Source of the DNA: Pomphorhynchus laevis
Taxonomy: Eukaryota; Acanthocephala; Palaeacanthocephala; Echinorhynchida; Pomphorhynchidae
Direction of reading: 5' to 3'
DNA length: 64,000 nt
NCBI GenBank assembly: GCA_012934845.2
Contig: WNNJ02003677.1
Coordinates: 124,001-188,000, forward strand
The notes beneath the pieces were generated by a model. That model saw only the letters and a list, made by a program, of their open reading frames with translations. It ran no database searches and was not told the DNA's origin. This document shows, one piece after another, positions 44,641-58,337 of this stretch (positions are counted from its first letter, which is position 1; every line of letters starts with the position of its first letter). The translations under genes were made by a program, and so were the position numbers.

Positions 44641-47600
44641 TATATGTAACGTTCATTATTTGTTTCGTATATTTGAATAAAGCTTCTTGAAAATCTGATC
44701 TCATTACAATTTATTTAAATATTGCTTACAACTCAAGGAAAATGAAACTCACTACTCGATCTGGCTGGCTTCTCACATAGATACACTAGCGCGATATTTG
44801 TAACGCAATAATCTCACGATTGTCATCTCTGATCCTGAAGAATGTGATGTTTGGCGTCAAAGGCATGATATCCCTAAAAGTATGGATTCCTATAGCGACC
44901 AAACAATTATCGCAGGTTCAAAACGAATGCCCCGAATTTGGAAATACTTCTTTTCCGGAAAAACTTCAAAGTATCAACGGATTTTATGTCCAGTGAAGGA
45001 TGCATTATGTTCGAAATGTGGGATGGTAAGACATTTCTTTCGAGTATGTTAAAGTAGCTCAAAACCTTCAACATTTGCATTTCAATCGATTCCAGAATTA
45101 TCATCTCTATGTACATAAAAATCACTTAGTGAACGCAATGGTTGAAACCGGGAGTACCAACAATCTCATTCGTTCCGACATTGCTCGTAAACTTAAATTA
45201 AGTTACGATTCTCGCTAAAAAGATGTAGTAACAATGGCTATGGCAAAAATAGCGACATCAACAAATGGGACGATGCGAGAAGATATTGTCGTTTTCGATC
45301 GATCGTATAAGTCGGTGTTATTTGAGTACTTAACAATCTTTGTGCTGAATGCATACTCGGTCAGAGTTTTTTTTGACGCCATAAATATATATCTTTTTCG
45401 TTGTCCGGAACTGAATCACTAGATTCTATCAATGCAATAAAAACTATGCGATTACCACCTTCAAAACTTTTCTCAGACGATGCCAAATCATGGACACCGA
45501 TTGCAACGAAAGAGCAGTCAATGTATATAAAGTTTAAACGCTTCCTCATTGAAGATATAGTTGATCAAATTAGTCAATATACGATTTATACTGATATTGA
45601 TCTTACATCGGCTAATCATCAAGTTCCTATAGACGAGCCTGAAATTGCTTTTACTGCTTTTGAAGCAGATGGATCTTTATATGAATTCTGCAAAATACCG
45701 TTTGGGCTAACATATGCCGTACCAGCTTTCCAACGAGATTTGAATACAATCTTTTATGACGAATATTTGGAGGGAACTTATGCCTATATCGACGACGTAG
45801 TCATATACGGAAAAGACAAGGATGAGCACGGCCGAAATTTAATGCGTTTTATTTAAATCGTAAGAAAATACAATATTTTGTTAAATACAGATAAGACAAT
45901 AAGTGCAACATATAGAATAAGCTTATTTAGCTATCAATATTCTAAAAATGAAACAAACCTGATCCCGAACGAGTAAAATGTCTAAAATCTCTTCAATTGT
46001 TTAAATGCAAGCAGTCATTAGACTAGTAATCGACTTATTTTCACACTATTCTAAATGGATTAAAGACTTTTCTTTCAAAACACGTGTTCTCGTTGAAGTA
46101 CAAATATTTCCGATAACATGTGAGACTAAAAATTCGTTTGAATCTTTTTGCCAACAAATCGTCGAAGCTATTCTTAGAATAGCTCATTTATCTTTTCCAT
46201 TTACTGTCAAGACTGACGCATCGAATTATTATGTTGGAGCAGTACTTTCTCAGCATCATAAACCTATCGCTTATTACTCAAAGATGATAGATAAAACGGC
46301 GATGCATCAGTCATCTATTGAGAAGGAAGTCTCTGACATAATACTTGCCCTGAGACATTAGATACGTGGGACAAAAGTTTACTGTGATAAGCGATCAGTG
46401 ATCGGTTGCTTTTATATTCAATAAACACAGGCGAAGCAAAATCAAGAATGAGAAAATTGAACAATGGAAGATGCAACTTTCAGATTATGTTTTCGAAATT
46501 GTTTGAAGACCTGGAACTTTAAATACTGTTGCCGAGTCCTTGTCTAGAGATGTCTGAGAAGCTTTGAGAAGTCTTGATAGACTTGCTGAGCTGAACTGTC
46601 AATTATGTCATCCTAGTTGCACTCGTTTAGCTCATTATATTCAACGGGAAAATTTACCTTATAACTTGGACGATATCAAGACGGTTATTAATAGTTGCGA
46701 TGCGTGTTTACGTCTTAAGCCTAGCGTTTTAAAACATCAAGAAGCACACTTAATCAAAGCCACTTGTCCTTTTGAGCATTTGGCCTTTGATTTCAAGGGA
46801 GTCTTAACTACAAAATACGGTAATCCTTACTTATTAAAGTAGTTGACGAATTTTCAAGTTTTTCTTTCGGATTTGCCGGTGTAGACACAAGCAGTTTTTT
46901 CTGTAATGAAATGTTTGACCTCGCTATTTAATATATTTGGGCCCCCTCAATTTGTGCTGACCGATCGAGGACGATCTTTCACATCAAATGAGTTTTATAA
47001 ATGTTTACCTCAGTATGGTATTGCAGTGGGTCATAGTTCTGTATGCAATCCACGAGGTAATAGTTAAGTTGAGCGACTTAATAAAACATTAGCAATTCAG
47101 CTAAGGATACACGATCTAGAATATACATTGAATCGACGGGAAGAAATATTCGACACCGCTCTTCACTCCATAAGCTCTTCACTTAGTACATCAATCGGCA
47201 CCATGTATGCAAACGATAACTATTCTCTGGTTACTCTTAATAATGATCGAGAAGTTACTATTACTTTTACTTACTACTTCACGATAGAATTTTTTTCCAT
47301 CCTAGGCGATTTTCTGGGATCCAATAAACATCAATGAATTCGCAGAAAGCAGATTTTGTTTTGATTTGAAATTGTAATCGTCAAAATAAAAATGATCCAA
47401 AAGTAGTATAGGGTAAGATAATGTACGCACACGATAACTATTCTTGGGTTACTCTTAATATTATTGATTGTCCACTCATATTGGATTATTTATTAGTGGA
47501 GAGAGTGAAGAAAATATTTATTTAATCAAATTTTCAATTGAAAATTTGATTAAATAAATATATTCTTCACTCTCTCCAACAATAAATAGTTACTCTTAAT

Positions 47601-48370
47601 AATGATCGAGAAGTTGCTATTAATAATAGACACATATGCTACCCGACAATAACTTCAGACCATCCACCGAAAAGCGTAGGAGACTCATTATCTCAATCTG
47701 ATTCTCTACCAAAGCTTAAGGAAATGAGTTTCAAATCAAATAAGATTAACGAAATAGATAAATCGGAAGAACATGTAGAATATTCAAAACGTCAAGTTGA
47801 TACCTTAGCAGCTTTCATTACCATCATCCCACGTCCTCCATCAGTGCTATAGTCGCAAGGTAGTCATTCCCATAACCGTTGCAGTCATTGCTTCTGTTAT
47901 CTGATAGAACATTAATTACACCGACAATATTAAAGGTATCTACAGTGTCAACCTCTGAACTATAAGCCCAGGTGTCTTCACAATCCTCATCACTGTCGTT
48001 TCCAGTTCTGCTATCAATAAGAACATCATCACACTCTATTTCGGTTTCGATTTTGTTATCAGACAAGTCTTCAGATCGTTCATCTGCATCTTCGATAGAT
48101 TCCACGTTAATTTCTCCATGAACATATACAGTGGACTTACTGCCATCGATAAATAGTTTATCACAATCGTAACCTATGAACCTCTAGAAGATGACTTCGA
48201 CATGGTCAATGTAAAAACGCAAAACACCCATCGAATTGAGAAAATACAACATAGAATGTTTAAGAGAGCGTTCCAAGCATTCAGAAAAATCCTCTCGATC
48301 ATCCACAGTACACCCTGACGACTGTCAGCGTTGGCCATTTCTTCAAGAACAATTTGAAAAGCAAAATTCA
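44640..48370 (+). mobile_element. Ty3/Gypsy LTR retrotransposon remnant lying inside the LINE copy
   Basis: Fossil element. Parts in order: a possible LTR remnant at the left, reverse transcriptase (~45,400-45,860, with the family's YIDD centre), RNase H (~46,190-46,361), the zinc-binding N-terminus of the integrase (~46,580-46,842) and the start of the integrase core (~46,850-47,100). No gag or envelope gene is recognised, and a matching pair of LTRs is not visible. The gene region is broken in many places (I judge at least six), so it is old. The right part (47,340-48,370) is unassigned; it includes a minus-strand acidic open frame at 47,824-48,105 of unknown origin. Confidence 0.75.
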
Positions 48371-48384
48371 TTAGACCACCTTCC

Positions 48385-49682
48385 CCATAGTTGTTTTTAA
48401 AGTTACTTGCAAATCCTTTTGAAGCTCTTACTTTTTGTCGGAGTCACTATCCATACATAATTATGGAGCCACTCAATCACATCAACCAATCCCGCCTTGG
48501 GGATACTTTACAAGTAGGGATCTTTCTGTCCAAGATATCATTAACTTCTGGGGGCCTCTTCCGGGCACCTCCAAATCCGTCGCTCCTCTCTCTTCTCGTG
48601 TCTGTAAGCTTTTGACAGCCGAACAAAGAAGAGAAGTGGCCGTAACAATGCTATTAGCCGCCCCATCCGGTGTGGCCGGCATTAACATTAGTCGACGTAT
48701 ATTTCTACCTAAGAAAAATCCAGTCTCTTGTTCTACAGACCTGCGGCCCATATCGATTCAAAACTTCCACGTATCGATCTACGAAAAAGCGCTTGCGCGT
48801 AGAATTCGCGATCATATGAGTAGGCAAAATTTAATCAGCAGTAGGTGAAGTGCATTAGTTCTGTCAGGATAATAGTCATCAACCTGCAGTTGCTGTTTTC
48901 CTTGATTTTTCAAGTGCTTTTGATCGCATCTCCATTCCCTTTGTTATCTCTTCTCTTAGGTCCCTCAAACTGCCTGCGAGAATTGTTAACAGGGTAGAAA
49001 TAATGCTGTACACAAAACGATTCAATTCTGAAGACGACCCTGATGCGCGTCAGTTCTACCCTATTATGGTTATGCCCCAAGGATCCCATATTTCTCCAAT
49101 AGACGTAGTCTCGAACATCAGCCGTTTCTTTTTAAGATTAAAAGACCAGTTACCCAAGTGCAATCTTATTTTAAACTCTGCTAAATCGCAGGTGGTTGTC
49201 TTTCATGGCGCCCCTGCAACAAAGCAAAAACTTAAGAGATTAGCACTCTCTGCGCTCTCCTCCATTTTGACTAATCAACTACTGCCTGTCTTCACGAGTC
49301 GAGTAAAATACCTAGGGATCACCGTTACGGTGAACTGGTCAGCGAAATCCGACCTGGATAGACTTAAACGTATCCTTAAGAGAGCTAGATGGGCTCTGAA
49401 ACGGGCCCAGCATCTGTAATTAAAAGGAAAACTCAGGTGCGCCTCTAAAGGGTACTTGGGTATCTCGAGATTAGTCTTCTTCTCTAGAGGATTTCTCCCA
49501 GAGCAAAAGCTTAGGCTTCTCAATCACTTCTTATCTTGATTACCCAGTATAATCCGCCTCGATTAGACTCTTTGGGAAGGGGCTGAACGGCCTTGGGTGG
49601 TTCAGTCGAAGAGCGGTGTGTTGGATTGGCTGGAAGGCTCAGATCCTACCGGACCTGAGGCCATAAGATGAGTTGAAGACAA
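48385..49682 (+). mobile_element. LINE (same family as 25.9-29.8 kb), 3' portion of copy 2
   Basis: Resumes within ORF2 at SESLSIHNYGATQSHQP and continues through SSRVCKLLTAEQRREVAVTM, DLRPISIQN and SIYEKALARRIRDHMS, then FHGAPATKQKLKR and SRVKYLGITVTVNWS, to the family 3' end GATCCTACCGGACCTGAGG. Compared with copy 1, the segment between the QGS box and DVVSNISRFF, which should hold the catalytic YADD, is deleted (~49,100), and stops are present near 48,850. The endonuclease C-terminus between the two parts is also missing. Confidence 0.85.
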
Positions 49683-49699
49683 TTAAATATGCTGATGAT

Positions 49700-50560
49700 G
49701 ATTAAATATCTTGCCTGACTGTTTTTGTGTTCTGTTTCTGAACTTATTCACTTATGTTATAATTTTTAAGAAAGCCTTTATCTATTTTATTTTTTGAAAA
49801 TTTTATACTTTGAGTTATTGCGGTTTTTAAAGAGAATATTTTATTCACAAAATCTTTGAATTATGCTATTATATACATTGACAGTCGTTTTAATAGTCAA
49901 AATGAAGACGGTATCAAAAAATGGCTAACTAATCTATCACAAAATCAAATTTTATGAATTGGAAGTTTGTATGATGTTCATTATCTGTGAATGATTTTAC
50001 TTGCATAGTATTGAATGCATTTTCAAGAAGTGATGCATCTAATTATTTTATATCACTAATAGTTTGGATTTACATAATAAGTGAAGATTTATTTGACAAC
50101 AAACTATACGAAAATTTATCTATAATGAACATACTCCGAATTTCAAATATTTTCAATAGTAATTTGATTTGTCAATTTGTCTACATAAAATAACAATTTT
50201 AATTCATTAGCACAATTGATAAAAAGGAGAATATATTAAAAAAAACAAGATTTATAAAGTTCTGTATCATTGCGATTAGCTGAATTATTATTTGAATTCA
50301 CAAATTCACATATATTGCAAGTAAGCTGTTCAAAATTGCTAGTACGGTAAACCAAATTCCAACAGCATTTTAGCTTTCTATTTCAATCAGTATAATGACC
50401 AGTTATCGAATTTATAATAAAAATAACGAATTTAAAAATTAAATTTTAAAACAAGCATTTTATATTTTTTTATTTCATACTTCATTACCTTTATAATTAC
50501 ACTTTTATAAAAATAACTATTTAATTATATTAAATAACATTTCAGTGCTGATTATTAAAA
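49700..50560. other. AT-rich stretch without a gene
   Basis: No recognisable exon or element. A 68-codon open frame at 49,987-50,193 looks like chance. Confidence 0.45.
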
Positions 50561-53500
50561 GTTCAAATCTCATAATAAGCATTTGAGCTTTAATGTTAGT
50601 CGGATGCTTATTACAGAAATTAAGAACAATGTAGAAATTAAGGAAAATATATTTGGATGGCTTGTGATTCATAACGCCTGGAAGAAACTGAACATGTTAA
50701 GCTCGATTACACCAATTAGCGTTTTTGTAAACTAAGAATGTACACATTATGTTCTTGAAGGCAGAACTCTAAAAAATTATGTTCTAAGCGTGTTGTTCTA
50801 AATGATGCATTGTATCAAATACTACTTTTAAATCAAATTTAAAAAATAACAGTTAATATATAATAAATGTACAAAATATTTTGTAATTTAAATAACACAT
50901 GAATAATAACTTTGTTTACAAAACTGTTTGATTTGACCGTGATATTGTATCTCGAGACCAAATTATACGGCGTTCATAAATGCAAAAGAACATCAAATAT
51001 GTTTTTGTATACATAGATGAAAATAATGATTTTCTTTGGACGACGATATTTTTTAAAAACAAATTAGAATTTTAATAATTAGTTATACAATAAATCTATA
51101 TAAAGGTAATATGACATTTACAAATGCAAGCAAAAAATTTGTTCGCCCTCTTGTGCTTTTACTGTTAACGGCAGGATTGATAATATGATATAGATTTAGT
51201 TTTCTTACACGGAAACAGAGTTTTGTTCAAATTCAATGAGTGTATAGTTTAAAAGAGTAAACGAATATATAAATGCCAAATATCAAATCTGACACTTTGA
51301 GGCGATATTTAATAAAAATTAATTCAAATGCATTTGAAAATTAAAAACCACCGTAATTTGGTATTGTGGTGTTCAATTAAATCATATATGATTATACATT
51401 TTATAAAATTATTAATATAATAAATAAAAAAATTTAATCCTTGTCTAGTTTGAATAATAAGAAAAATATAATATATTAAGATAATATTTACTTAAAAGAT
51501 TACCAGGCAACAAAGCTACGAATGAAAAGTACAAAACTGCTAGATTTAAATTCGTTTTATGATGTGATCTACGACAGTAAACTTTACAATTTGAACATAT
51601 TTGCATGGTACATATCTCATACATCTAAGTGATGTAATTGATTTAATTTTATAATTAAATAATCTTTGTAATTTATGAGTTATAATAGCATACATTGTCT
51701 TCGTATAAATCGCGATCGAACAGGAACGATTACAAAACATAATATTTGTTCTATTATAAACTGCTTAGATCACTAATAACAAATAAGGATTTTACTATTT
51801 TAAATATTTCCATGGAAAATATACATCATTGTTTAGAACCTTTGGATTAAAAGACTCATTTGACATTTGATAATCTGCATTAAAAACCACTTTAACTATG
51901 AGTACTTGACAACGTCATATATTTTAAAAAATTTTAAAACTTAAATTTTTAAATATTAAAAGAAAAGTTCCAAATATTTCAAACTTCAATAAGAATGATA
52001 AAATTACGTCTTGATAATGTAGAGCGAATGTTACATTACGTGATGACATTCTAAAATTATAAACATTCAAATTATGCACTGTATAACATCTAATTAAAAA
52101 TAATTCATATTCGCATTTGTAAAATAATTACATAACTTATGGTTTATATTTTAGCATGTCGTTGTGCACTTGAATCTCGAAATCTACTCTATAATGATTA
52201 CGTAACATCACTGAAGAAATCATAACAATTACCTGCTTGTTTGAAAAGCGGAGTATTTAAATTGTAACTTATTTATAATTAAAATAAATCGAGCAAACGA
52301 TTGTATTTGTAACAAATTATACGTTCGTCAAGTTAATATTTACTTAGCTGATGCATTTTTTAATAAATGACTTTATTAGATAGTTAAAGCTTCAATTGTG
52401 TTTAAAACAAAATTGTTTAAATTGAAAAAGTGCATTTAGAGTTAAGCTATCTAAAGCGTAGTTTCGCAAATTATTCAGAAAAAAAAATTTTAACAGCTTA
52501 AATACACAGTAAGCATCTGAGCTTTAATGCTAGTCCGATGATGATGTTATTGTCCATTGGGCAAAACAGAGGACGACTAATAAAAACGGAAAAATTTATT
52601 GCAGTCATTTGCCATGGTTGTGCGATTAGCGTATTGCTATAACTTTAAATACAAAATTTAATCATTGTCTAGGTTGAATAATTAAGAAAAATATGATATA
52701 TTGGGATAATATATACATAAAAGATTACTAGGCAACCAAGCTACGAATGTAAAGTACACATCTGCTAGACCTAAATTCATTTTATGATGCAATATACGAT
52801 AGTAAATGTTCAAATCAACAAATTTGCATTGCACATTTATCATACATCTAAGTGATTGAATTGATTTAATTTGATAGTTAAATAATCTTTGTTATTTATG
52901 AGTTAGAGCCAACATTGTTTTCGTATAAATCGCGAATCTAACAGAAACGATTACCAAAAATAATGTTCCTTCTATTAAAAACTGCTGAGATCGCTAATAA
53001 CATAAAAGGGGTTTATATGAACAATAATCATCGCTGATCAGTACAATAACTAAAGTTTCAGAACCTTTGGATTAAAAGACTCATTTGATATTTGATAATC
53101 TGAATTAAAATTTTACTTTTTGATTTTAAAGTCAGCTTTGAAATTATTGTGCTCGCTCTTTTTATGATATTCTTATTTTAAATATTTGACTTTGTTAATT
53201 ATTCGCAAAGAAGATACACGGTTACTATTACGTAAGATCAATGAAGAGATCATAATGTTTAATTGCCTGTAAGAAAAGAAGAAAATTTAAATTGTCTATA
53301 TTTAATTAAAATAGATTGCGCAAACTGTTAAATTTGTAAAAAATATACGTCTTTTAAATTGTCATTTATTTAACTGAAGCATCTTTTAATAAGTGACTTC
53401 ATCGAAATGTTAAAGATTCAATTGTGTTTTTAAACCAAATTGTCTAAGTTGTAAAAATGCATTTAAAGTTAATTTATGTATAGCGTGTATTGGCACCTGT

Positions 53501-53630
53501 TCTGAACAAAACATTATAAGAACTTTAATACACAGTAAGCATCTGAGCTTTTATGCTAGTCCGATGAAGATGTTTTCGTCCATTGGACATAACGGAGGAC
53601 AACTAATAAGAAAGGTACATATGTAGTTTG
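50560..53630 (+). repeat. Dispersed-repeat cluster, left block
   Basis: Contains a segment (about 50,700-51,300) nearly identical to 62,065-62,670, a segment (52,150-52,600) nearly identical to 62,885-63,310, and copies of a recurrent box: AAGCATCTGAGCTTTAATGC, TAGTCCGATGATGATG, then GTCC...GGAC (52,510-52,600 and 53,535-53,620). No coding sequence. The family also occurs at 58.3-59.7 and 61.0-63.8 kb. Confidence 0.8.
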
Positions 53631-53899
53631 TTAACTACATATGGATCATTTAATTGATTAGTGTATTCCTATATATTGGCAGTAATTCGTAATGCATTAG
53701 TATCCGTTTTACACGGACGTTAGGGTGTGAAATGTTTAAAATACATTTTCGATTTTTAATGCAGTAAAAAAGATATAGTAACTCTATAAATTTTATTTAA
53801 TGTTTTCTTGAAACACTTTTTATTTATAAGTACACACGGTTGGGCGCTTTATTTGGCTTATGCAAAACATTTCACAAGTTTTTGCCGACTACTAATTCG

Positions 53900-55300
53900 G
53901 GTGTCAAATCGTAAATGCGTTGTACAAGACAAAGTACTCCAGTAGCTTGCTTTTACTTCCTTAGGTAAATCCTGGAAGACAAACCAGTGTTCATTGCATA
54001 TAGCCCAAGGTGTTCTTTAGTCAGTTTTGATATTTGATCTCTTCACCGATTCCGATGTCTACCTAGGGTTCTCTTCCATAGAGTCTCGGCTGAAGCATCC
54101 GTAGAAGCAGCGAATTTAATCCTAGTTCATTCCAGATAACAAAGTTCTTAACTTTATCTGTCAGGCTAAGGAACCTCATTTCGATCACTTGCATCTTACA
54201 GCTTGAGATATTATCCTTACAGTCATCAACTAAAGCTCATGACCATAAGTTAAGATGAAATCGAAAATCCACAGTAAGCCGGAAGCTTCACCCGAAGACT
54301 CAACTCCCGCTTTACTACGACATACATGTTTTATGAACTCATTGATGGATAGCTAAACAGATCCGCTACTCAAATCTCTTTGATGTTCATTGCTGTCTCT
54401 CAAGAACAATACTACAAGATAAGTGAAATCATCCACATCAGGAAGAAACTTCCCCATTCCAGGTTGACATTGACACCTGAATCCGATACGAACGCATAGC
54501 GACAGTCTGGGGTGTACTAACAAGCATCCCTGCAGCTTCTTTCATCCGAAGCTGCCATCTTCAGTTCAGTATCTACTCGAGATAAAGCTTTCGTTGCCTT
54601 TCGGTACTTAATCTATAGTAGTACATGTAGGTACTACTTAGTACTACTTAGTACTTTTTATTAGTACTTTCGGTACTAAATCTACCACTGATTTATTATA
54701 AATAGTATCCTTATAAGCCAGCTTCTAATGTTAAACGAAATCTGTAACCTTTTGTGTACATCAAGTAGTTCGAGGAATACTTCTGCAATAAGCATCTGGG
54801 GCGTTTGAGTTCAACGTTTTCACTATTGCTTGAATAGCGAGGATCTGAGCCTCACTTTTTCCTGATCATTGTTCCTCCCTTTATTCTTGTTACTGATAAA
54901 AGTCTTCCCGGATGTAGTCAGGAGAACGTTCTTGACAGAAACATCTAATTGACGATCCAGCGCGCCTTCCCAAAACGTTTAGGTTTGCCAGGCTTGTCTT
55001 GCATCTGATCATGGCATCCATGCTTTCTAACTACAAGGTTGTGGTCGGTTGGCAGCGCAGCTATTCTCTTCACACTAGTGTCTAATGTATAACGTCGCAG
55101 ATTAGATGAGACGATTACAAAATCCATCATTGATTTTGACTGCGAAAATCCTGATGCCATGCGCATCTATGGATATAATATAACACTACTCGATTTCAGA
55201 TCGGAGAGTCCGTTATTCCCCAACACATTCTTCAAAATGCTAATGTCTCTAACAACATGAGCATTAAAGTCACCCGATAAACTGAGTGAAGAGAAAGATA
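53900..55300 (-). pseudogene. LINE fragment (RTE/CR1-like), decayed
   Basis: The minus-strand frame at 54,945-55,166 reads MDFVIVSSNLRRYTLDTSVK, LPTDHNLVV and KPKRFGKARW, the end of a LINE endonuclease and its linker. Further along the minus strand (54,230-54,000) MRFLSLTDKVKN and GLNSLLLRM match the sequence after the reverse transcriptase in such elements. The reverse-transcriptase core between is unreadable, and stops and shifts are frequent. Confidence 0.6.
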
Positions 55301-55304
55301 AAGT

Positions 55305-55740
55305 CAATAAAACGAGGCAATAAAATCAAGTCAATAAATCGAGTCTATAAAACGTGTCACCAAATAAGACGAGACAATGTTGGTCGCATGCTCCTAACAT
55401 TATCAGAGTCAAAGTTTTCTTTTTAAATCGTAGTCTCTGATGTTTTCCAAGTAAATTAAGTTAAACTTGCAAAGTAAATTAAATTACTTTCATTCCTTAA
55501 CCGTTAATTTACTTTAAAGAAAATTTATTTATGATTCCCTTTATAAATTTATTTATTAAAAAAATACGTCAGTTATATAAATTTTGACTTATATTGTTTT
55601 AATTTATTGTCAATCACATCGTTGAATCGATTTATTTAAATTACGAACATCATCATACTCTCTCTATACTTTGCTTTTCAACATGACAGGTAATCAAATA
55701 CTTTTTTGCATTCATTTTTAAGAAGCATAACCAAATCTGG
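55305..55740. other. Stretch without recognised features
   Basis: Between the LINE fragment and the Penelope-like element. AT-rich, no exon or repeat recognised; the beginning repeats the phrase AAGTCAATAAA(A/T)CGAG a few times. Confidence 0.4.
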
Positions 55741-55749
55741 TAATGAAAG

Positions 55750-58170
55750 CTGCTAAGGTATCAACTTGACGTTTTCAATATTATAAGATTTTTGCTTTTT
55801 TTGAAACTAATATTATTTTTAAATTTCAAAATAAATTTGAGAATAATTATTTTAATATTTTTAAAAATATTTCTGCCTGAGAGAAGCTTTTTGCCGTTAA
55901 ATCAGGCATTGACAGTAGTATTCTTTCTGTTAAGAAATAATTTTAAATGTTTGTACTCGCTCCTCATTTTACATTTTTTGTACAATATTTGACTTTTATA
56001 ATAGACAGTTATTGTAATACAAAATACTATAATCGTACAATAAATGTAAATAATAACAATAGAAAATATACATTAACCATAAACTTCATTAATAAATGTA
56101 TAGATAACATAAATATAGCCGGACTTTTAAATAATTCTAAAAGTAAAGAAATAATAGGGTCAGATTTAAGTAAATATATTCCTAAAATAAGGTATAAACT
56201 CCTACCACCATTAGGACGAAAAATTTGTAATTATAATAAAGAATTAAAATCAATATGTAACGATAATATTAGAAACATAATGGAAACAGAATGCAATTGT
56301 AAAAGTCTTAGTTTTGATAAAATAAATGAACATATATGTACCCATAATCTAGAATTAATTGAAAATTGTGAATTAAGAAAGCTGCTATCGAAAGGGTATA
56401 AATATAGATTAAATAACAACAACGACAAAAATAAAATATACAGTTCGTTATATAATAACTTAAATGATTACTTTAGTAAGCTGATTAATAGTGAAAGCTC
56501 GAATATATCTAAGATAAAAATTTGGAAAGATTATATATTTGATAAAATTAAAAATAAAATGAAAATAACAAACAATTATAAAAGGAAAGATAAAATTAAT
56601 AAAGATATGTATAAAGAACTTACTAAATTAAAGGATAACTATATAATAACAACTATTGATAAAGCTAGTAATAACTTTGTCTTCATATGCAAAAAGCTTT
56701 ATTATGATATACTAATGAAAGAGGTTAATTCTAATGATTTAAATGTAAATCCAAGCATATGAACGTAGTGAGTTGAGTTTAGAAACAATTATTACAAGTC
56801 ACTGTTCTATAATGGATAAAAAGGGTATAAAGGTTGAATTAGATAATAAAACTATACCTATATTATATTGGAATCCAAAATTACATAAAAATCCAATAAA
56901 ACCTAGGTTCATATGTAGTGCGTTTAAATGTACATTAAAACCACTTTCTGTCTATATGAATAAAATACTTAAAGTAATTAAAGCACATTTTAAAAAATAT
57001 TGCAAGGTAATCGAAATTAATACTGGTATAAAACACTATTTCAGTATTAATTCTACAAAAGAATTTTTAGAACAGACAAAAGGAATAAATTTTCAAAATA
57101 TAAATACATACGATTTTAGTACGCTTTATACAAATTTAGATTTAGTAGATATTAAAGAAGCGTTAGTAAAATTAATTAATCTTATATTTCGGAAAAAGAT
57201 ATACATATATATGTTATAATAATTATAACGCCTATCTAACAAAAATTAAACTCATCAAGTAAATATAAATATATGGATAAAATTGAATTTAATAGAATCC
57301 TTAAATATTTTGATAAATCAAAATTATTTAAAAGTAGGGACATCTATATTTAGACAAGTAAAAGGTTGTTCCAATGGGTGGTAATAGTAGCCCAATTATA
57401 GCTGACTTGTTTTTAAGCTTTATAGAATATGAATTTGTTCATAACTGTGTAAAAACTAAATCTAAATTATATAAAGATATGAAATATATGTTTCGATACA
57501 TTGATGATATATGTGTATTTAATTCTAATAATTTTTATTCAATTAGCGAACAAATTTATCCAAATAGCCTTATTCTTAACAAAACCAATATTAATGATAA
57601 AGAAGGTGTATATCTAGATATGAACATTAAATTAACATTAACTAAAACTACTATTAATTTATATCGTAAAGATGACATATTTAAATTTACAAGAAACATA
57701 TTTTTGCATGAGCATTCATGCATACCATATAATATAAAATATAATACATTAAATAATGAAATTTTAAGAATTGCAACAATATGTAATGATATTGGCTTTC
57801 TTAAAAATCATTTAAATAATTTAATAGATACATATTTTAAACTAGGTTACTATAAAAATAACATCAAGCAGAAAATAGTAAAATATATAAATCAACACAA
57901 TAATATAAAGAATAAATTTAAACTCTTAAGTGGCAAATTTTTATGGATGAATAATAAATAATATACTTTGCATTAGAATAAGATACTAGATAGTTATTTC
58001 AGAGGAAATACATCATTAGCATGTATTTGGCCCCGCTGCTATGTTGGGTAGAGGAGTTAGGGGCCGAAACCTGATAGCATAGCAGTTCCTCCTGATGACC
58101 TCTAATTCTTATTCTGATACAACGTCTGTTATTTATTAGTCAATTCATAAAAATGACGTTTATTTTAAAT

Positions 58171-58201
<31 letters not shown>

Positions 58202-58337
58202 ACTTGATTAAAATTATAGAAAATCTAAAAACAATTATTAATTTTATTATTTAATTATTAAATTTTGATTTAGCATTATTATGTTTTGTTTATTTTATAA
58301 TTATATAACAATACGTAGACTCAGTTAGCTGATTTAA
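55750..58337 (+). mobile_element. Penelope-like retroelement, decayed
   Basis: The coding remnant spans 55,947-57,961 in three open blocks, followed by a ~370-bp 3' region. The N-terminal block has LLPPLGRKICNYNK and a CNC box with a later HICTHNLELI, then IITTIDKASNNFVFICKKLYY. The middle block has YWNPKLHKNPIKPRFIC and YDFSTLYTNL (reverse transcriptase motif A). The last block has MGGNSSPIIADLFLSFIEYE (motif B) and MFRYIDDICVFN (catalytic YIDD). No GIY-YIG endonuclease is seen downstream, so this is an endonuclease-lacking or N-terminal-nuclease type. About three breaks. The 3' region ends in ACGTAGACTCAGTTAGCTGA, and solo copies of it occur elsewhere in the window. Confidence 0.85.
57995..58110 (+). 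ncRNA. Structured core in the Penelope 3' region (possible pseudoknot)
   Basis: Complementary blocks occur in interlocked order: GGCCCC (58,029-58,034), CTGCTATG (58,036-58,043), GGGGCC (58,060-58,065), CATAGCAG (58,078-58,085), enclosed by AGAGG (58,002) and CCTCT (58,098). The solo copy at 38,570-38,680 keeps the first pairing with G-U changes and part of the second. The a-b-a'-b' order is a pseudoknot topology like that of HDV-type ribozymes, but a P3 stem and catalytic cytosine cannot be assigned by eye. Confidence 0.35.

Noticed and set aside
47824-48105. 93-codon acidic open frame on the minus strand
   Set aside because: It lies within the LTR-element insertion, has no recognisable domain and runs against the direction of the surrounding elements.
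52510-52605. Repeat box TAGTCCGATGATGATG as a hammerhead core
   Set aside because: The CTGATGA box is not matched (CCGATGA) and no GAAA box follows; other copies have CATAAC at the corresponding place.
54560-54690. Repeated TAGTAC phrase as a regulatory array
   Set aside because: Short, irregular and inside a decayed LINE fragment; best explained as slippage.
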